Positions 9,961-18,203 of a stretch of DNA of 44,757 bases are shown here, piece after piece; position 1 is the first letter of the stretch; every line of letters begins with the position of its first letter. The notes under the pieces are model-generated. The model did no database searches. It was given only the letters and a program-made list of their open reading frames with translations, and had not been told where the DNA came from. The translations under genes and the position numbers were made by a program. Source of the stretch: Pseudomonadota bacterium. GTDB taxonomy: Bacteria; Pseudomonadota; Alphaproteobacteria; Rhizobiales; Beijerinckiaceae. The stretch covers positions 1 through 44,757 of the forward strand of contig JAKAJL010000030.1 of assembly GCA_021813805.1 (NCBI GenBank), in the 5' to 3' direction.

Positions 9961-10244
9961 GCCAGATATGTCCCCACAGACGGCCTGTACGGGCGCAGTT
10001 CGACCGAGGCGAACAGGCCGGCCTTGGCATAAGGGTCGCCCGCGAGGAACGCCCTCGCGGAGTCCTCGTCGGGACAATCGAGCACCAGCATGGAGCCGCA
10101 CGGCTGGCCCTGCGAATCGAGAAAGGGGCCGGCGAGCTTCACCACTTCGGGCCTTTCGCCGAGGAAGGCGAGGTGAGCGGGGCGGCTTTCGAGGCGGATC
10201 GCAAGGGAATTCGGCTTGTCGAGGCAGAGGGCGACGAAATGCAT
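9957..10244 (-). CDS. YciI-like protein (ferredoxin-like fold)
   Basis: A 95-residue YCII/YciI-like protein (dimeric alpha-beta barrel). It starts MHFVALCLDKPNSLAIRLES, has the family His near AHLAFLGE (about 24) and the acidic/aromatic segment LDCPDEDSARAFLAGDPYAKAGLFASVELRPY. Enzymatic roles in this family are mostly unproven. The start is set by the family N-terminus; the open frame extends upstream through non-homologous residues. It is 71 bases after gpsA and overlaps the EVE start by 4 bases. Confidence 0.88.
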   Translation of the reverse strand: MHFVALCLDKPNSLAIRLESRPAHLAFLGERPEVVKLAGPFLDSQGQPCGSMLVLDCPDEDSARAFLAGDPYAKAGLFASVELRPYRPSVGTYLA

Positions 10245-10315
10245 GGCTTCATCCGGAATTTGTTTCGCGGCGAATGGTTGCACGAGCGGCGCGGCGAATT
10301 CAACCGCCGAAGGCG

Positions 10316-11308
10316 TCAGCTTTCGGCCTTGAACGGTCGGCTCATCAGGGCTTCGATCGCCGCGCCGACATCGATCCTGTTTTCCAGAATGGCCGTCACG
10401 GCTTCGGCGATCGGCATTTCCACTCCGAGCCCCCGCGCCTTGTCGACCAGGATTCGCGCGGTCAGCGCGCCTTCGCTCAATTTGCCGTGGCTTGCCGTCC
10501 GCGGCGCCTCGCCCCGGCCCAGCGCGAAACCCAAGGCGTAGTTGCGCGATTGCGGCGAGGAGCAGGTCAGGGCGAGGTCGCCCAGGCCCGAGAGGCCCAT
10601 GATCGTCTCGGGCCGCGCGCCCTGCGCGGTCGCGAAACGCATCAGCTCCGCGAAGCCGCGCGCGAGCAGGGCGGCATGGGCGCTGGCGCCGAGTTTTTTG
10701 CCCATGACCACGCCGCAGGCGATCGCAAGAACATTTTTTGCCGCCCCGCCGATCTCGACGCCGATCAGGTCGTTCGACCGGTAAAGCCGGAAATGGCGGG
10801 CGGCGAGGCGCGCGCACAGCTTTTCGGCGAGGTCGCCGCGCTCGGCGGCGAGCGTCACGGCGGTGGGCAGGCCGCGCGCGAGATCGATGGCGAAGCTCGG
10901 GCCGGACAAGGCGGCGGCGGCCTGGCCGGGAATCGTCTCGGCCAGGATTTCATGCATGTAAAGGCCGGTATCGCGCTCGATGCCCTTGGCGCAATTCACC
11001 ACCGCCGCGTCGCGCCGCAAATGTCCGCGCAGAATTTGCGCCGTCGCGCGGAAATTTTGCGCCGGGACCACCGAGAGAACATGGTCCGCCTCGGCGACGC
11101 AAGCGATGTCGGCGACGGGCTCGACCCGCGGCGCCAGGTTGAAGCCGGGGAGGCGCCGGTCGTTGCGCCGGTCCCGGCGCATGGCCTCGACATGGGTCGG
11201 ATCGTGCGCCCACAGCCAGACCGTGGCGTGGGCGCCCGCCGCCATATTGGCCAGCGCCGTGCCCCAGGCGCCGGCGCCGAGCACAGCGAGAGTCGGTTTT
11301 CCGGTCAT
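10316..11308 (-). CDS. gpsA: Glycerol-3-phosphate dehydrogenase [NAD(P)+]
   Basis: Reduces dihydroxyacetone phosphate to sn-glycerol 3-phosphate for phospholipid synthesis. The 330 residues, from MTGKPTLAVLGAGAWG, show the Rossmann motif GAGAWGTALA (11-20), NCAKGIERDTG (about 105-115), SGPSFA (about 135-140) and catalytic Lys in GGAAKNVLAIA (about 191), then GLSGLGDLALTC. The start was moved 33 bases downstream of the longest frame to the ATG that overlaps the stop of the upstream HKD gene (ATGA, 11305-11308). It lies in the tsaD operon, a known pairing in alphaproteobacteria. Confidence 0.96.
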   Translation of the reverse strand: MTGKPTLAVLGAGAWGTALANMAAGAHATVWLWAHDPTHVEAMRRDRRNDRRLPGFNLAPRVEPVADIACVAEADHVLSVVPAQNFRATAQILRGHLRRDAAVVNCAKGIERDTGLYMHEILAETIPGQAAAALSGPSFAIDLARGLPTAVTLAAERGDLAEKLCARLAARHFRLYRSNDLIGVEIGGAAKNVLAIACGVVMGKKLGASAHAALLARGFAELMRFATAQGARPETIMGLSGLGDLALTCSSPQSRNYALGFALGRGEAPRTASHGKLSEGALTARILVDKARGLGVEMPIAEAVTAILENRIDVGAAIEALMSRPFKAES

Positions 11309-11865
11309 CGTGTCGGGTCCGTATTGTCGCGCCGCGCCCACAGGGTTTCGAAGCGCCGCGTAAAGGCGCCCGCGACTTCAGGGCTGTCGATGATCACGAT
11401 GTCATTGTCCTGGCGCCTTTCGCCGGACCACGAGAAATTGGCCGATCCCGTGCGCAGCCAGCGCCCGTCGATCGCATAGGCCTTCAGATGCATCAGGTCG
11501 TCCTGCTCGGCCTTGATCCGCGCCTCGACATTGGGCTGGTTGACCAGCGCGACCACATTGTCGTTCCTGCCGCCGATGCGCCGGAACTGTTCGGGGTCGA
11601 AATAGATGCGGATTTTGACGCCCCGGCTCGCGGCCGCCGACAAGGCTTCGATCACCCTCTCGTCGCTCAGCACGTAAGCCGTCATGTCGATTTTTTGCCG
11701 TGCGCGCCCGATCAGATTCTGGTCGAGCGCCTCGAACCCCGGTTCAGGCCCATAGGCGACGCGCACGGGCGCCGCAATCGGGGACCGCTGCTCCAGAAAC
11801 GGTTTGGGGGCCTCGATGGCGAGGACCAGGGCGCCGGCCAGAAGAAGATATTTGAGCGCGCGCAC
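11305..11865 (-). CDS. Single-HKD phospholipase D/nuclease-like protein with N-terminal membrane or signal segment
   Basis: A 186-residue PLD-superfamily protein with one HKD motif: His126, Lys128, Asp133, then GSANFS (140-145). One-HKD members such as Nuc endonuclease and mitoPLD act as homodimers on nucleic acid or phospholipid. Residues 5-18 (KYLLLAGALVLAIE) form a hydrophobic signal or anchor, so the catalytic domain is probably periplasmic. It lies seven bases after tsaD and overlaps gpsA by four bases, so it is translated with genes for tRNA modification and phospholipid synthesis. Substrate (DNA, RNA, lipid) cannot be decided. No catalytic residue is missing. Confidence 0.85.
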   Translation of the reverse strand: MRALKYLLLAGALVLAIEAPKPFLEQRSPIAAPVRVAYGPEPGFEALDQNLIGRARQKIDMTAYVLSDERVIEALSAAASRGVKIRIYFDPEQFRRIGGRNDNVVALVNQPNVEARIKAEQDDLMHLKAYAIDGRWLRTGSANFSWSGERRQDNDIVIIDSPEVAGAFTRRFETLWARRDNTDPTR

Positions 11866-11872
11866 GAAAACC

Positions 11873-12943
11873 TCACGCCTTGCCGTGCCAGCGCGGGTCC
11901 TGCCTGGCGTCGAGCGGCCAGCGCGGCCGCGCGGCGAAATCCATGCCGTCGATCATGCCGAGGCGGAAACGCTCCAGCCCAGCCCAGCCGATCATCGCGC
12001 CATTGTCCGAGCACAGACTCGGCGGCGGCAGGGCAAGCCGCAGCCCGGCTTCCGCGCAAAGCCTTCCGAGCGCCCGGCGGATCGCGCCATTGGCGGCGAC
12101 GCCCCCCGCCGCCACCAAGGCGGTGGGCGGAGTGGGCGAATCGCCGAGCCGGCGCAACGCGGCGCGGCAGCGGTCCACGATGACGTCCACGGCCGCCGCC
12201 TGGAAGGAGGCGCAGAGATCGGCGACGTCGGTCCGGGTCAGGGGCGCGATTCGTTCGGCCTCCTGACGCACCGCCGTCTTGAGGCCGGAGAAGGAAAAGT
12301 CGGGATTGCGCCGCCCGGCCATCGGCCGGGGGAAATCGAATCGCGCGGGGTCGCCGCCGAGCGCCGTCTGTTCGACGCGCGGGCCGCCGGGATAAGGCAG
12401 GCCGAGCAATTTGGCCGCCTTGTCGAAAGCCTCGCCGATCGCGTCGTCCACCGTCGAGCCGAGCCTTTGATAATCTCCGACGCCGTTGACCGCGACGAGC
12501 TGGCTATGGCCGCCGGAGACCAGCAGAAGCAGATAGGGGAATTCGATCGCCTCGGTCAGGCGCGGCGTCAGCGCATGGGCTTCGAGATGGTTGATCGCGA
12601 TGAACGGCTTGTTCGCGGCCAGCGCGATCGCCTTGCCGGCAGTGAGGCCGACCATCACCCCGCCGATCAGGCCCGGGCCGGCGGCGGCGGCAATGGCGTC
12701 GAGGTCCTCGATACGGCAATCCGCCTCGGCCAGGGCGCGGCGAATCAGCGGGTCGAGGGCCTCGACATGCGCGCGCGCCGCGATTTCAGGGACGACCCCG
12801 CCAAAGGCGGCGTGTTCGGCGATCTGGCTGAGCACGCAATTGGAGAGAATTTTTCCGCGCCCGCGCGAATCGGCCTCGACCACCGCCGCCGCGGTTTCGT
12901 CGCAGGTGCTCTCAATGCCCAGAACGCGAAGACTGGCCCACAT
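11873..12943 (-). CDS. tsaD: tRNA N6-adenosine threonylcarbamoyltransferase TsaD
   Basis: Catalytic subunit that transfers threonylcarbamoyl to A37 of tRNAs decoding ANN codons. The 356 residues, starting [17 protein letters not shown], include the metal-binding HLEAH (His119, His123), VSGGHSQLV and [22 protein letters not shown], and a C-terminal ASKHA-fold domain with [12 protein letters not shown]. The start was moved from the longest frame to the ATG just before the family N-terminus. It is first gene of a five-gene operon and divergent from hemC with 113 bases between the starts, an arrangement conserved in Rhizobiales. Confidence 0.97.
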   Translation of the reverse strand: MWASLRVLGIESTCDETAAAVVEADSRGRGKILSNCVLSQIAEHAAFGGVVPEIAARAHVEALDPLIRRALAEADCRIEDLDAIAAAAGPGLIGGVMVGLTAGKAIALAANKPFIAINHLEAHALTPRLTEAIEFPYLLLLVSGGHSQLVAVNGVGDYQRLGSTVDDAIGEAFDKAAKLLGLPYPGGPRVEQTALGGDPARFDFPRPMAGRRNPDFSFSGLKTAVRQEAERIAPLTRTDVADLCASFQAAAVDVIVDRCRAALRRLGDSPTPPTALVAAGGVAANGAIRRALGRLCAEAGLRLALPPPSLCSDNGAMIGWAGLERFRLGMIDGMDFAARPRWPLDARQDPRWHGKA

Positions 12944-13019
12944 AAGGTCGCTCCTTGGGATCGCTCCCGGCGCCGCTTTCTTCACGGCGCTCTTTTCCCT
13001 ATAGTCCGCCGCCCGAAGG

Positions 13020-13043
13020 TTTGAAAACGACTTTGAAAACGAC
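13020..13043. repeat. Tandem 12-base duplication in hemC leader
   Basis: TTTGAAAACGAC occurs twice, back to back (13020-13031 and 13032-13043), directly before the hemC ribosome binding site GGAG (13046-13049). It looks like a small replication-slippage duplication. A possible hemC -10 (TATAGT, 13000-13005) lies just upstream. Confidence 0.85.
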
Positions 13044-13056
13044 ACGGAGCGAAATT

Positions 13057-13977
13057 TTGACGCCCTGGATGAAAATCGGCACGCGCGGCAGTCCCCTGGC
13101 GCTGGCCCAGGCCCATGAAACCCGCCGCCGCCTCGCTCTGGTTCATGGCGCGCCGGAGGAGCATTTCGAAATCGTGGTCATCAAGACCAGCGGCGACATG
13201 ATCCAGGACCGGCCGCTGAGCGAAGTCGGCGGCAAGGGCCTGTTCACCCGAGAACTCGACCAGGCCCAGCTCGACGGCGCGATCGACATCGCCGTCCATT
13301 CGGCCAAGGATCTGCCGACGGTTCTCCCCGAGGGCCTCATCGCCGCCGGCTATCTGCCGCGCGAGGACGTGCGCGACGCCTTCATCGGCGGCGCGGCGAA
13401 AACCTTGATGGATCTGCCCCAAGGCGCCCGGGTCGGCTCGGCCTCCTTGCGCCGGCAGGCGATGATTCGCCGGCTGCGCCCCGACCTCGAAGTCGAACTG
13501 TTGCGCGGCAATGTGCAGACGCGGCTGCGCAAGGTGGAAAGCGGCGAATTCGCCGCCACTCTGCTGGCGCTGGCGGGCCTGAAGCGGCTCGGCCTCGCCG
13601 AGCAGGCGACCTCGATCCTGCCGCTCGACCTGTTTCCGCCGGCCTGCGGCCAGGGCGCCATCGCGATCACCGCGCGCGCCGAAGACGCGCGCATCCTCGC
13701 CGATCTCGCCCCGATTTGCGACGCCGAAACCGGCTTTGCGCTCGCGGCGGAGCGGGCGTTCCTCAATGTCCTCGACGGCTCCTGCCGCACGCCGATCGGC
13801 GGCCATGCCGTGGTCGCCGGCGACAGGGTCAGCTTTTATGGAATCGTCCTGCGCACGGACGGCTCCGAGGCTTTTGACGCCCGCGCCGAAGGCCCGATCG
13901 CCGAGGCCACCGTCCTTGGCGAAGCCGCCGCGCGAAAAATTCTCGCGGACGCGCCGGCCGACCTGCTTCGCTTCTGA
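13057..13977 (+). CDS. hemC: Porphobilinogen deaminase (hydroxymethylbilane synthase)
   Basis: Polymerises four porphobilinogens to hydroxymethylbilane in haem and corrinoid synthesis. The family N-terminus [14 protein letters not shown] is followed by [15 protein letters not shown] and [18 protein letters not shown], and the dipyrromethane-cofactor Cys in [11 protein letters not shown] (about 243). I prefer the TTG at 13057 because GGAG lies 7 bases upstream, giving 306 residues; the in-frame ATG at 13069 (302 residues) has no binding site at a normal distance and is the alternative. hemD follows after five bases. It is divergent from tsaD. Confidence 0.94.
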   Translation: MTPWMKIGTRGSPLALAQAHETRRRLALVHGAPEEHFEIVVIKTSGDMIQDRPLSEVGGKGLFTRELDQAQLDGAIDIAVHSAKDLPTVLPEGLIAAGYLPREDVRDAFIGGAAKTLMDLPQGARVGSASLRRQAMIRRLRPDLEVELLRGNVQTRLRKVESGEFAATLLALAGLKRLGLAEQATSILPLDLFPPACGQGAIAITARAEDARILADLAPICDAETGFALAAERAFLNVLDGSCRTPIGGHAVVAGDRVSFYGIVLRTDGSEAFDARAEGPIAEATVLGEAAARKILADAPADLLRF

Positions 13978-13982
13978 CCGCG

Positions 13983-14693
13983 ATGCGCGTGCTGGTCACC
14001 CGGCCCTCCGATCAAGCGGCGGGCACGGCGAAAAGGCTCGCCGCCCTGGGCCACGAGGCTTTGATTGCGCCGGTTCTGGAAATTTTTCCAACCGGCGCGC
14101 CGGTCCCGGACGGGCCATTCGATCTGGTCCTCGCCACCAGCGCTCAGGCTTTCGCCGGAGGAACGGCGCCGCCGGCGATTCGCGGCGTCGCCGTCGCCTG
14201 CGTCGGGGAAAAGACCGCGCGGGCGGCGCGAGACGCGGGTTTTGAGGTCGAATTCGTCGCGCCGCGCGCCGAAGCCCTGGTCGAATGGCTGATCGCCGAA
14301 AAAAAGTCCGGCGCCGCGCTTTATCTGGCGGGCCGGGAGCGCAAGCCTGTGCTGGAACAGCGCCTCGCCGGCGCCGGCTGGCGGCTTGAGCTTGTCGAGA
14401 CCTATGACGCCCGGCCCGTGGCTTCCTGGCCGGAGGAGATCGTCGCGGCCTTGCGCCACGGGCGGATCGACGCCGTTCTGCATTATTCGCCGCGCAGCGC
14501 CGGCGCGGCCCTGGCGCTGATGGGCGCCGCCGCCGCGCGTCTGTCGCATTTCTGCCTTTCGTCCGATGTAGCCGACAGGTGCCGGGCAATCGCGCCGGAG
14601 GCCACGATATTCATCGCTTCTCAACCCGATGAAGAGGCGTTAATCAGTCTGCTCGGCTCAGCCGAGTCGCGCCATGGAGATCGAACCGCATGA
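13983..14693 (+). CDS. hemD: Uroporphyrinogen-III synthase
   Basis: Cyclises hydroxymethylbilane with ring-D inversion to uroporphyrinogen III. The 236 residues show the loosely conserved HemD pattern: VLVTRPSDQAAGTAKRLAALGHE at the N-terminus, AVACVGEKTARAARDAGFEVEFV in the middle, LYLAGRERKPVLEQRL, and HYSPRSAGAALALM plus CLSSDVADRCRA near the end. The position directly after hemC confirms it. Its stop overlaps the start of the DUF2147 gene (ATGA, 14690-14693). Confidence 0.93.
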   Translation: MRVLVTRPSDQAAGTAKRLAALGHEALIAPVLEIFPTGAPVPDGPFDLVLATSAQAFAGGTAPPAIRGVAVACVGEKTARAARDAGFEVEFVAPRAEALVEWLIAEKKSGAALYLAGRERKPVLEQRLAGAGWRLELVETYDARPVASWPEEIVAALRHGRIDAVLHYSPRSAGAALALMGAAAARLSHFCLSSDVADRCRAIAPEATIFIASQPDEEALISLLGSAESRHGDRTA

Positions 14694-15094
14694 GAAAAGC
14701 CCTCGCTTTTTCCTCCTTTCTTGTTGGCGCGGGTCTTGCCGCTGGGACCTTGGGGGCGCCGGCCGCTTTCGCCGCGCAATTCCCCTACGGCCTGTGGAGG
14801 GTCGCTGACGGCACGGCCATCATCCGCGTCAGCCCGTGCGGAGGCGGCGTCTGCGGCGCCGTCGCCGCCGCGCCCAAGCCCGGACCAGGAGAGAAATCGG
14901 CGGTGGGGCAGAAAATCCTGCTGAACCTTCGCCGTTCCGGCAATGTCTGGAAGGGACGGATTTTCAATCTCGACAACGGCAAGATTTATGACGGCGAAAT
15001 CTCGCAGGGCGCGGACGTCGATCATCTCCACGTCCAGGGCTGCCTCCCCGGCGGCGGGCTTTGCGGCGGCGAAACCTGGAAACGGGCGCGCTGA
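14690..15094 (+). CDS. DUF2147-family secreted protein
   Basis: A 134-residue exported protein of the DUF2147 family, of unknown function. A signal peptide is clear: MRKALAFSSFLVGAGLAAGT then AAFA, with probable cleavage after about residue 28. The mature part has the family pattern: GLWRVADGTAIIRVSPCGGGVCG, then WKGRIFNLDNGKIYDGEI, and C-terminal LHVQGCLPGGGLCGGETWKR. Four Cys residues could form two disulphides in the periplasm. It is translationally coupled to hemD, where Rhizobiales relatives usually carry mitofilin-like and HemY-like genes. Confidence 0.88.
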   Translation: MRKALAFSSFLVGAGLAAGTLGAPAAFAAQFPYGLWRVADGTAIIRVSPCGGGVCGAVAAAPKPGPGEKSAVGQKILLNLRRSGNVWKGRIFNLDNGKIYDGEISQGADVDHLHVQGCLPGGGLCGGETWKRAR

Positions 15095-15124
15095 CGGGGC
15101 GTTTTCCTGCCTGAATCGGCCGCG

Positions 15125-15153
15125 TTGACAAGCCGGCGCGGCGCTTCTATCTG
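15125..15153 (+). promoter_or_regulatory. Candidate sigma-70 promoter of secA
   Basis: A perfect TTGACA (15125-15130) and TATCTG (15148-15153) are separated by 17 bases. Transcription would begin near 15160 and give a leader of about 197 nucleotides before the secA ATG. No family-like frame is seen in the leader. Confidence 0.55.
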
Positions 15154-15356
15154 TCGCGCGCCGGGAGTCCCGGCTTTTCGCGCTTTTGCGCCGCTTCCGT
15201 CAAAAAATCGTCGCGGTCGCAGAGAACAAGGCGCGGCGTCTTGTTTCTCGCGCGACGGCTTCCGAAATAGGGGCGGCGCATCTCGCCGGCCGCGACTTGG
15301 AACGGCTGGCGTCCAGGGATCGCGGGCAGGGGCGCCGCGCTGAAAGGTCGATTTTG

Positions 15357-18164
15357 ATGCTGGGGAACCTCGCGAAGAAGATTTTTGGCACCGCCAACGA
15401 TCGCAGGTTGAAGACCTATCGGCCCCGGGTCGACGCCATCAACGCGCTGGAGCCTGAGATCGCGGCTCTGTCCGATGACGCCTTGCGCGCCCGCACTGAG
15501 GCGTTCCGCGCGGAGGTCGCCGCCGGCAAGAGCCTCGACGATCTGCTGGTTCCCGCCTTCGCAACGGTGCGCGAGGCCGCCAGGCGCGCCATCGGCCAGC
15601 GCCATTTCGACGTCCAGCTGATCGGCGGCATGGTGCTGCACGAGGGCTCGATCGCCGAAATGAAGACCGGCGAAGGCAAGACGCTGGTCGCCACGCTCGC
15701 CTGCTATCTCAATGCGCTCGCCGGCAAGGGCGTCCATGTCGTCACCGTCAACGACTATCTCGCCCGCCGCGACGCCGAGAACATGGGCCGCATCTATAAT
15801 TTCCTCGGCATGAGCGTCGGCGTCATCGTCCACGGGATCGAGGACGCCGAGCGCGCCGAGGCCTATGCCGCCGACATCACCTATGGCACCAACAACGAAT
15901 TCGGCTTCGACTATCTTCGCGACAATATGAAATATGAGCTGAACCAGATGGTTCAGCGTGGCCACAACTTCGCCATCGTCGACGAGGTCGATTCGATCCT
16001 GATCGACGAGGCGCGCACGCCGCTGATCATTTCCGGCCCCTCGGACGACAAGTCGGACCTTTACAGCGCCATCGACAAGCTGATCCCACGCCTTGCTCCT
16101 GAAGATTTCGAGCTGGACGAGAAGCAACGCAGCGTCAACCTCACCGAGGAGGGCAACGAGCACATCGAGCAATGGCTGCGCGACGCCGGCCTGCTGACCG
16201 AGGGTTCGCTCTATGAATCCGCCAATGTGACCTTGGTTCACCACGTCAACCAGGCCCTGCGCGCCCATAAACTGTTCCATCGCGACAAGGACTACATCGT
16301 CCGTAACGACGAAGTGGTGATCATCGACGAATTCACCGGCCGCATGATGCCGGGCCGCCGCTATTCGGAAGGCCAGCATCAGGCGCTGGAAGCCAAGGAA
16401 GGCGTGCCGGTCCAGCCGGAAAACGTGACGCTCGCCTCGATCACCTTCCAGAATTATTTCCGGCTCTACAAGAAGCTCGCGGGCATGACCGGCACGGCGG
16501 CGACCGAGGCCAACGAATTCGCCGAAATCTACAAGCTCGACGTGGTCGAGATCCCCACCAACCTGCCGGTGGCGCGCATCGACGCCGACGACGAGGTCTA
16601 TCGCAGCGCGGGGGAAAAACTCGCCGCCATCGTCGCCGAAATCGAGCGCGCCAACGCCAAGGCCCAGCCCTTGCTGGTCGGCACGACCTCGATCGAGAAG
16701 TCAGAGCAGCTTGCCGATTTTCTCAAGAGCAAAGGCTACAAGATGATCGACTTCGGCGCGCCCGGCGCGCTGGACAAGCTCTACGCCTCGGCCCGTTCCG
16801 GCAAGCCGTCCAAGAATTTCGCCGTGCTCAACGCCCGCTTCCACGAGCAGGAAGCCTATATCGTCGCCGAGGCCGGCGTGCCGGGCGCCATCACCATCGC
16901 CACAAACATGGCTGGCCGCGGCACCGATATCCAGCTCGGCGGCAATGTGGACATGCGCCTCAAGCAGGAATGCGCCGGTCTCGAAGGCGAGGCGCGCGAG
17001 GCCCGCGAGAAGGCGATCCGCGAGGAAATCGCCGCCTTCAAGCAGAAGGCGCTCGACGCGGGCGGGCTCTATATCATCGGCACCGAGCGCCACGAAAGCC
17101 GGCGCATCGACAACCAGCTGCGCGGCCGGTCGGGGCGCCAGGGCGACCCCGGCCAGTCGAAATTCTTTCTGTCGCTTCAAGACGATCTGATGCGCATATT
17201 CGGCTCCGACCGCATGGACGCCATGCTGGTCAAGCTCGGCCTGAAAGAGGGCGAGGCCATCATCCATCCCTGGATCAACAAGGCGTTGGAAAAGGCCCAG
17301 CAGAAGGTCGAGGCGCGCAATTTCGACATGCGCAAGAACGTGTTGAAATTTGACAATGTCATGAACGACCAGCGCAAGGTGGTGTTCGAGCAGCGCCGCG
17401 AGATGATGGCGCAGGACTCGCTCGAGGACATCATCACCGAAATGCGGCATGGCGTCGTCGACGACCTGATCGGGCGCCACGTGCCGCATGACGCCTATCC
17501 CGAGGCATGGGACATCGCGGGTCTGGCCGAGGAGGTCCAGAACCAGCTCAACATCGCGCCGCCGCTCGCCGACTGGGCGAAGGAGGAGGGCATTGGCGAC
17601 GAGGAACTGCGCGAAAAGCTGATCGCCGCTTCGGACGAGGCCTATGCCGCGCGCGAAAAGATGAATTCGCCGGATCTCACCCGCTATATCGAAAAGCAGG
17701 TGCTGCTGCAGACGCTTGACCATCTCTGGCGCGAGCATCTGGTGGTGCTCGACCATCTGCGCCAGGTCATCGGCTGGCGCGGCCTGGCCCAGCGCGATCC
17801 CCTCAATGAATATCAGTCCGAGGCCTTCGAGCTGTTCAACGCTCTGATCACCCAGCTACGCGAGGCGGTCACAGCGCAGCTGATGCGCATCGAGGTTGTT
17901 CCCGAACGCCCCGCCGAGCCGCAATTGCCGCCGATGCACGCCATGCATTTCGATCCGTCGACCGGCCAGGACGAACTGGCTTTCGCCGACATCAACGCCC
18001 GGATCGCGGCTGGCGAATTCTCGCCGAACGCTCTGGGCGTTCCGGAGCCCGCCGCGCCGCGCGACGCCAACGATCCGGCGAGTTGGGGCCGGGTCGGCCG
18101 AAACGAGCCCTGTCCCTGCGGTTCGGGCAAGAAATACAAGCACTGCCACGGCGCTCTGGCCTGA
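15357..18164 (+). CDS. secA: Preprotein translocase ATPase SecA
   Basis: Motor ATPase that drives unfolded preproteins through SecYEG at the inner membrane. The 935 residues, from [11 protein letters not shown], contain Walker A MKTGEGKT (102-109), Walker B/DEAD region [20 protein letters not shown], helicase motifs [14 protein letters not shown] and [17 protein letters not shown], and the C-terminal SecB/zinc motif [13 protein letters not shown] (Cys919, 921, 930, His931). The start was moved 171 bases downstream of the longest frame to match the family; TTG at 15354 is a minor alternative. A strong promoter lies about 200 bases upstream. priA follows after 39 bases. Confidence 0.98.
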   Translation: MLGNLAKKIFGTANDRRLKTYRPRVDAINALEPEIAALSDDALRARTEAFRAEVAAGKSLDDLLVPAFATVREAARRAIGQRHFDVQLIGGMVLHEGSIAEMKTGEGKTLVATLACYLNALAGKGVHVVTVNDYLARRDAENMGRIYNFLGMSVGVIVHGIEDAERAEAYAADITYGTNNEFGFDYLRDNMKYELNQMVQRGHNFAIVDEVDSILIDEARTPLIISGPSDDKSDLYSAIDKLIPRLAPEDFELDEKQRSVNLTEEGNEHIEQWLRDAGLLTEGSLYESANVTLVHHVNQALRAHKLFHRDKDYIVRNDEVVIIDEFTGRMMPGRRYSEGQHQALEAKEGVPVQPENVTLASITFQNYFRLYKKLAGMTGTAATEANEFAEIYKLDVVEIPTNLPVARIDADDEVYRSAGEKLAAIVAEIERANAKAQPLLVGTTSIEKSEQLADFLKSKGYKMIDFGAPGALDKLYASARSGKPSKNFAVLNARFHEQEAYIVAEAGVPGAITIATNMAGRGTDIQLGGNVDMRLKQECAGLEGEAREAREKAIREEIAAFKQKALDAGGLYIIGTERHESRRIDNQLRGRSGRQGDPGQSKFFLSLQDDLMRIFGSDRMDAMLVKLGLKEGEAIIHPWINKALEKAQQKVEARNFDMRKNVLKFDNVMNDQRKVVFEQRREMMAQDSLEDIITEMRHGVVDDLIGRHVPHDAYPEAWDIAGLAEEVQNQLNIAPPLADWAKEEGIGDEELREKLIAASDEAYAAREKMNSPDLTRYIEKQVLLQTLDHLWREHLVVLDHLRQVIGWRGLAQRDPLNEYQSEAFELFNALITQLREAVTAQLMRIEVVPERPAEPQLPPMHAMHFDPSTGQDELAFADINARIAAGEFSPNALGVPEPAAPRDANDPASWGRVGRNEPCPCGSGKKYKHCHGALA

Positions 18165-18203
18165 GGCCGTCCCTCGCGCTTCGCGGACGCCGGGAGCGAC
18201 AGG

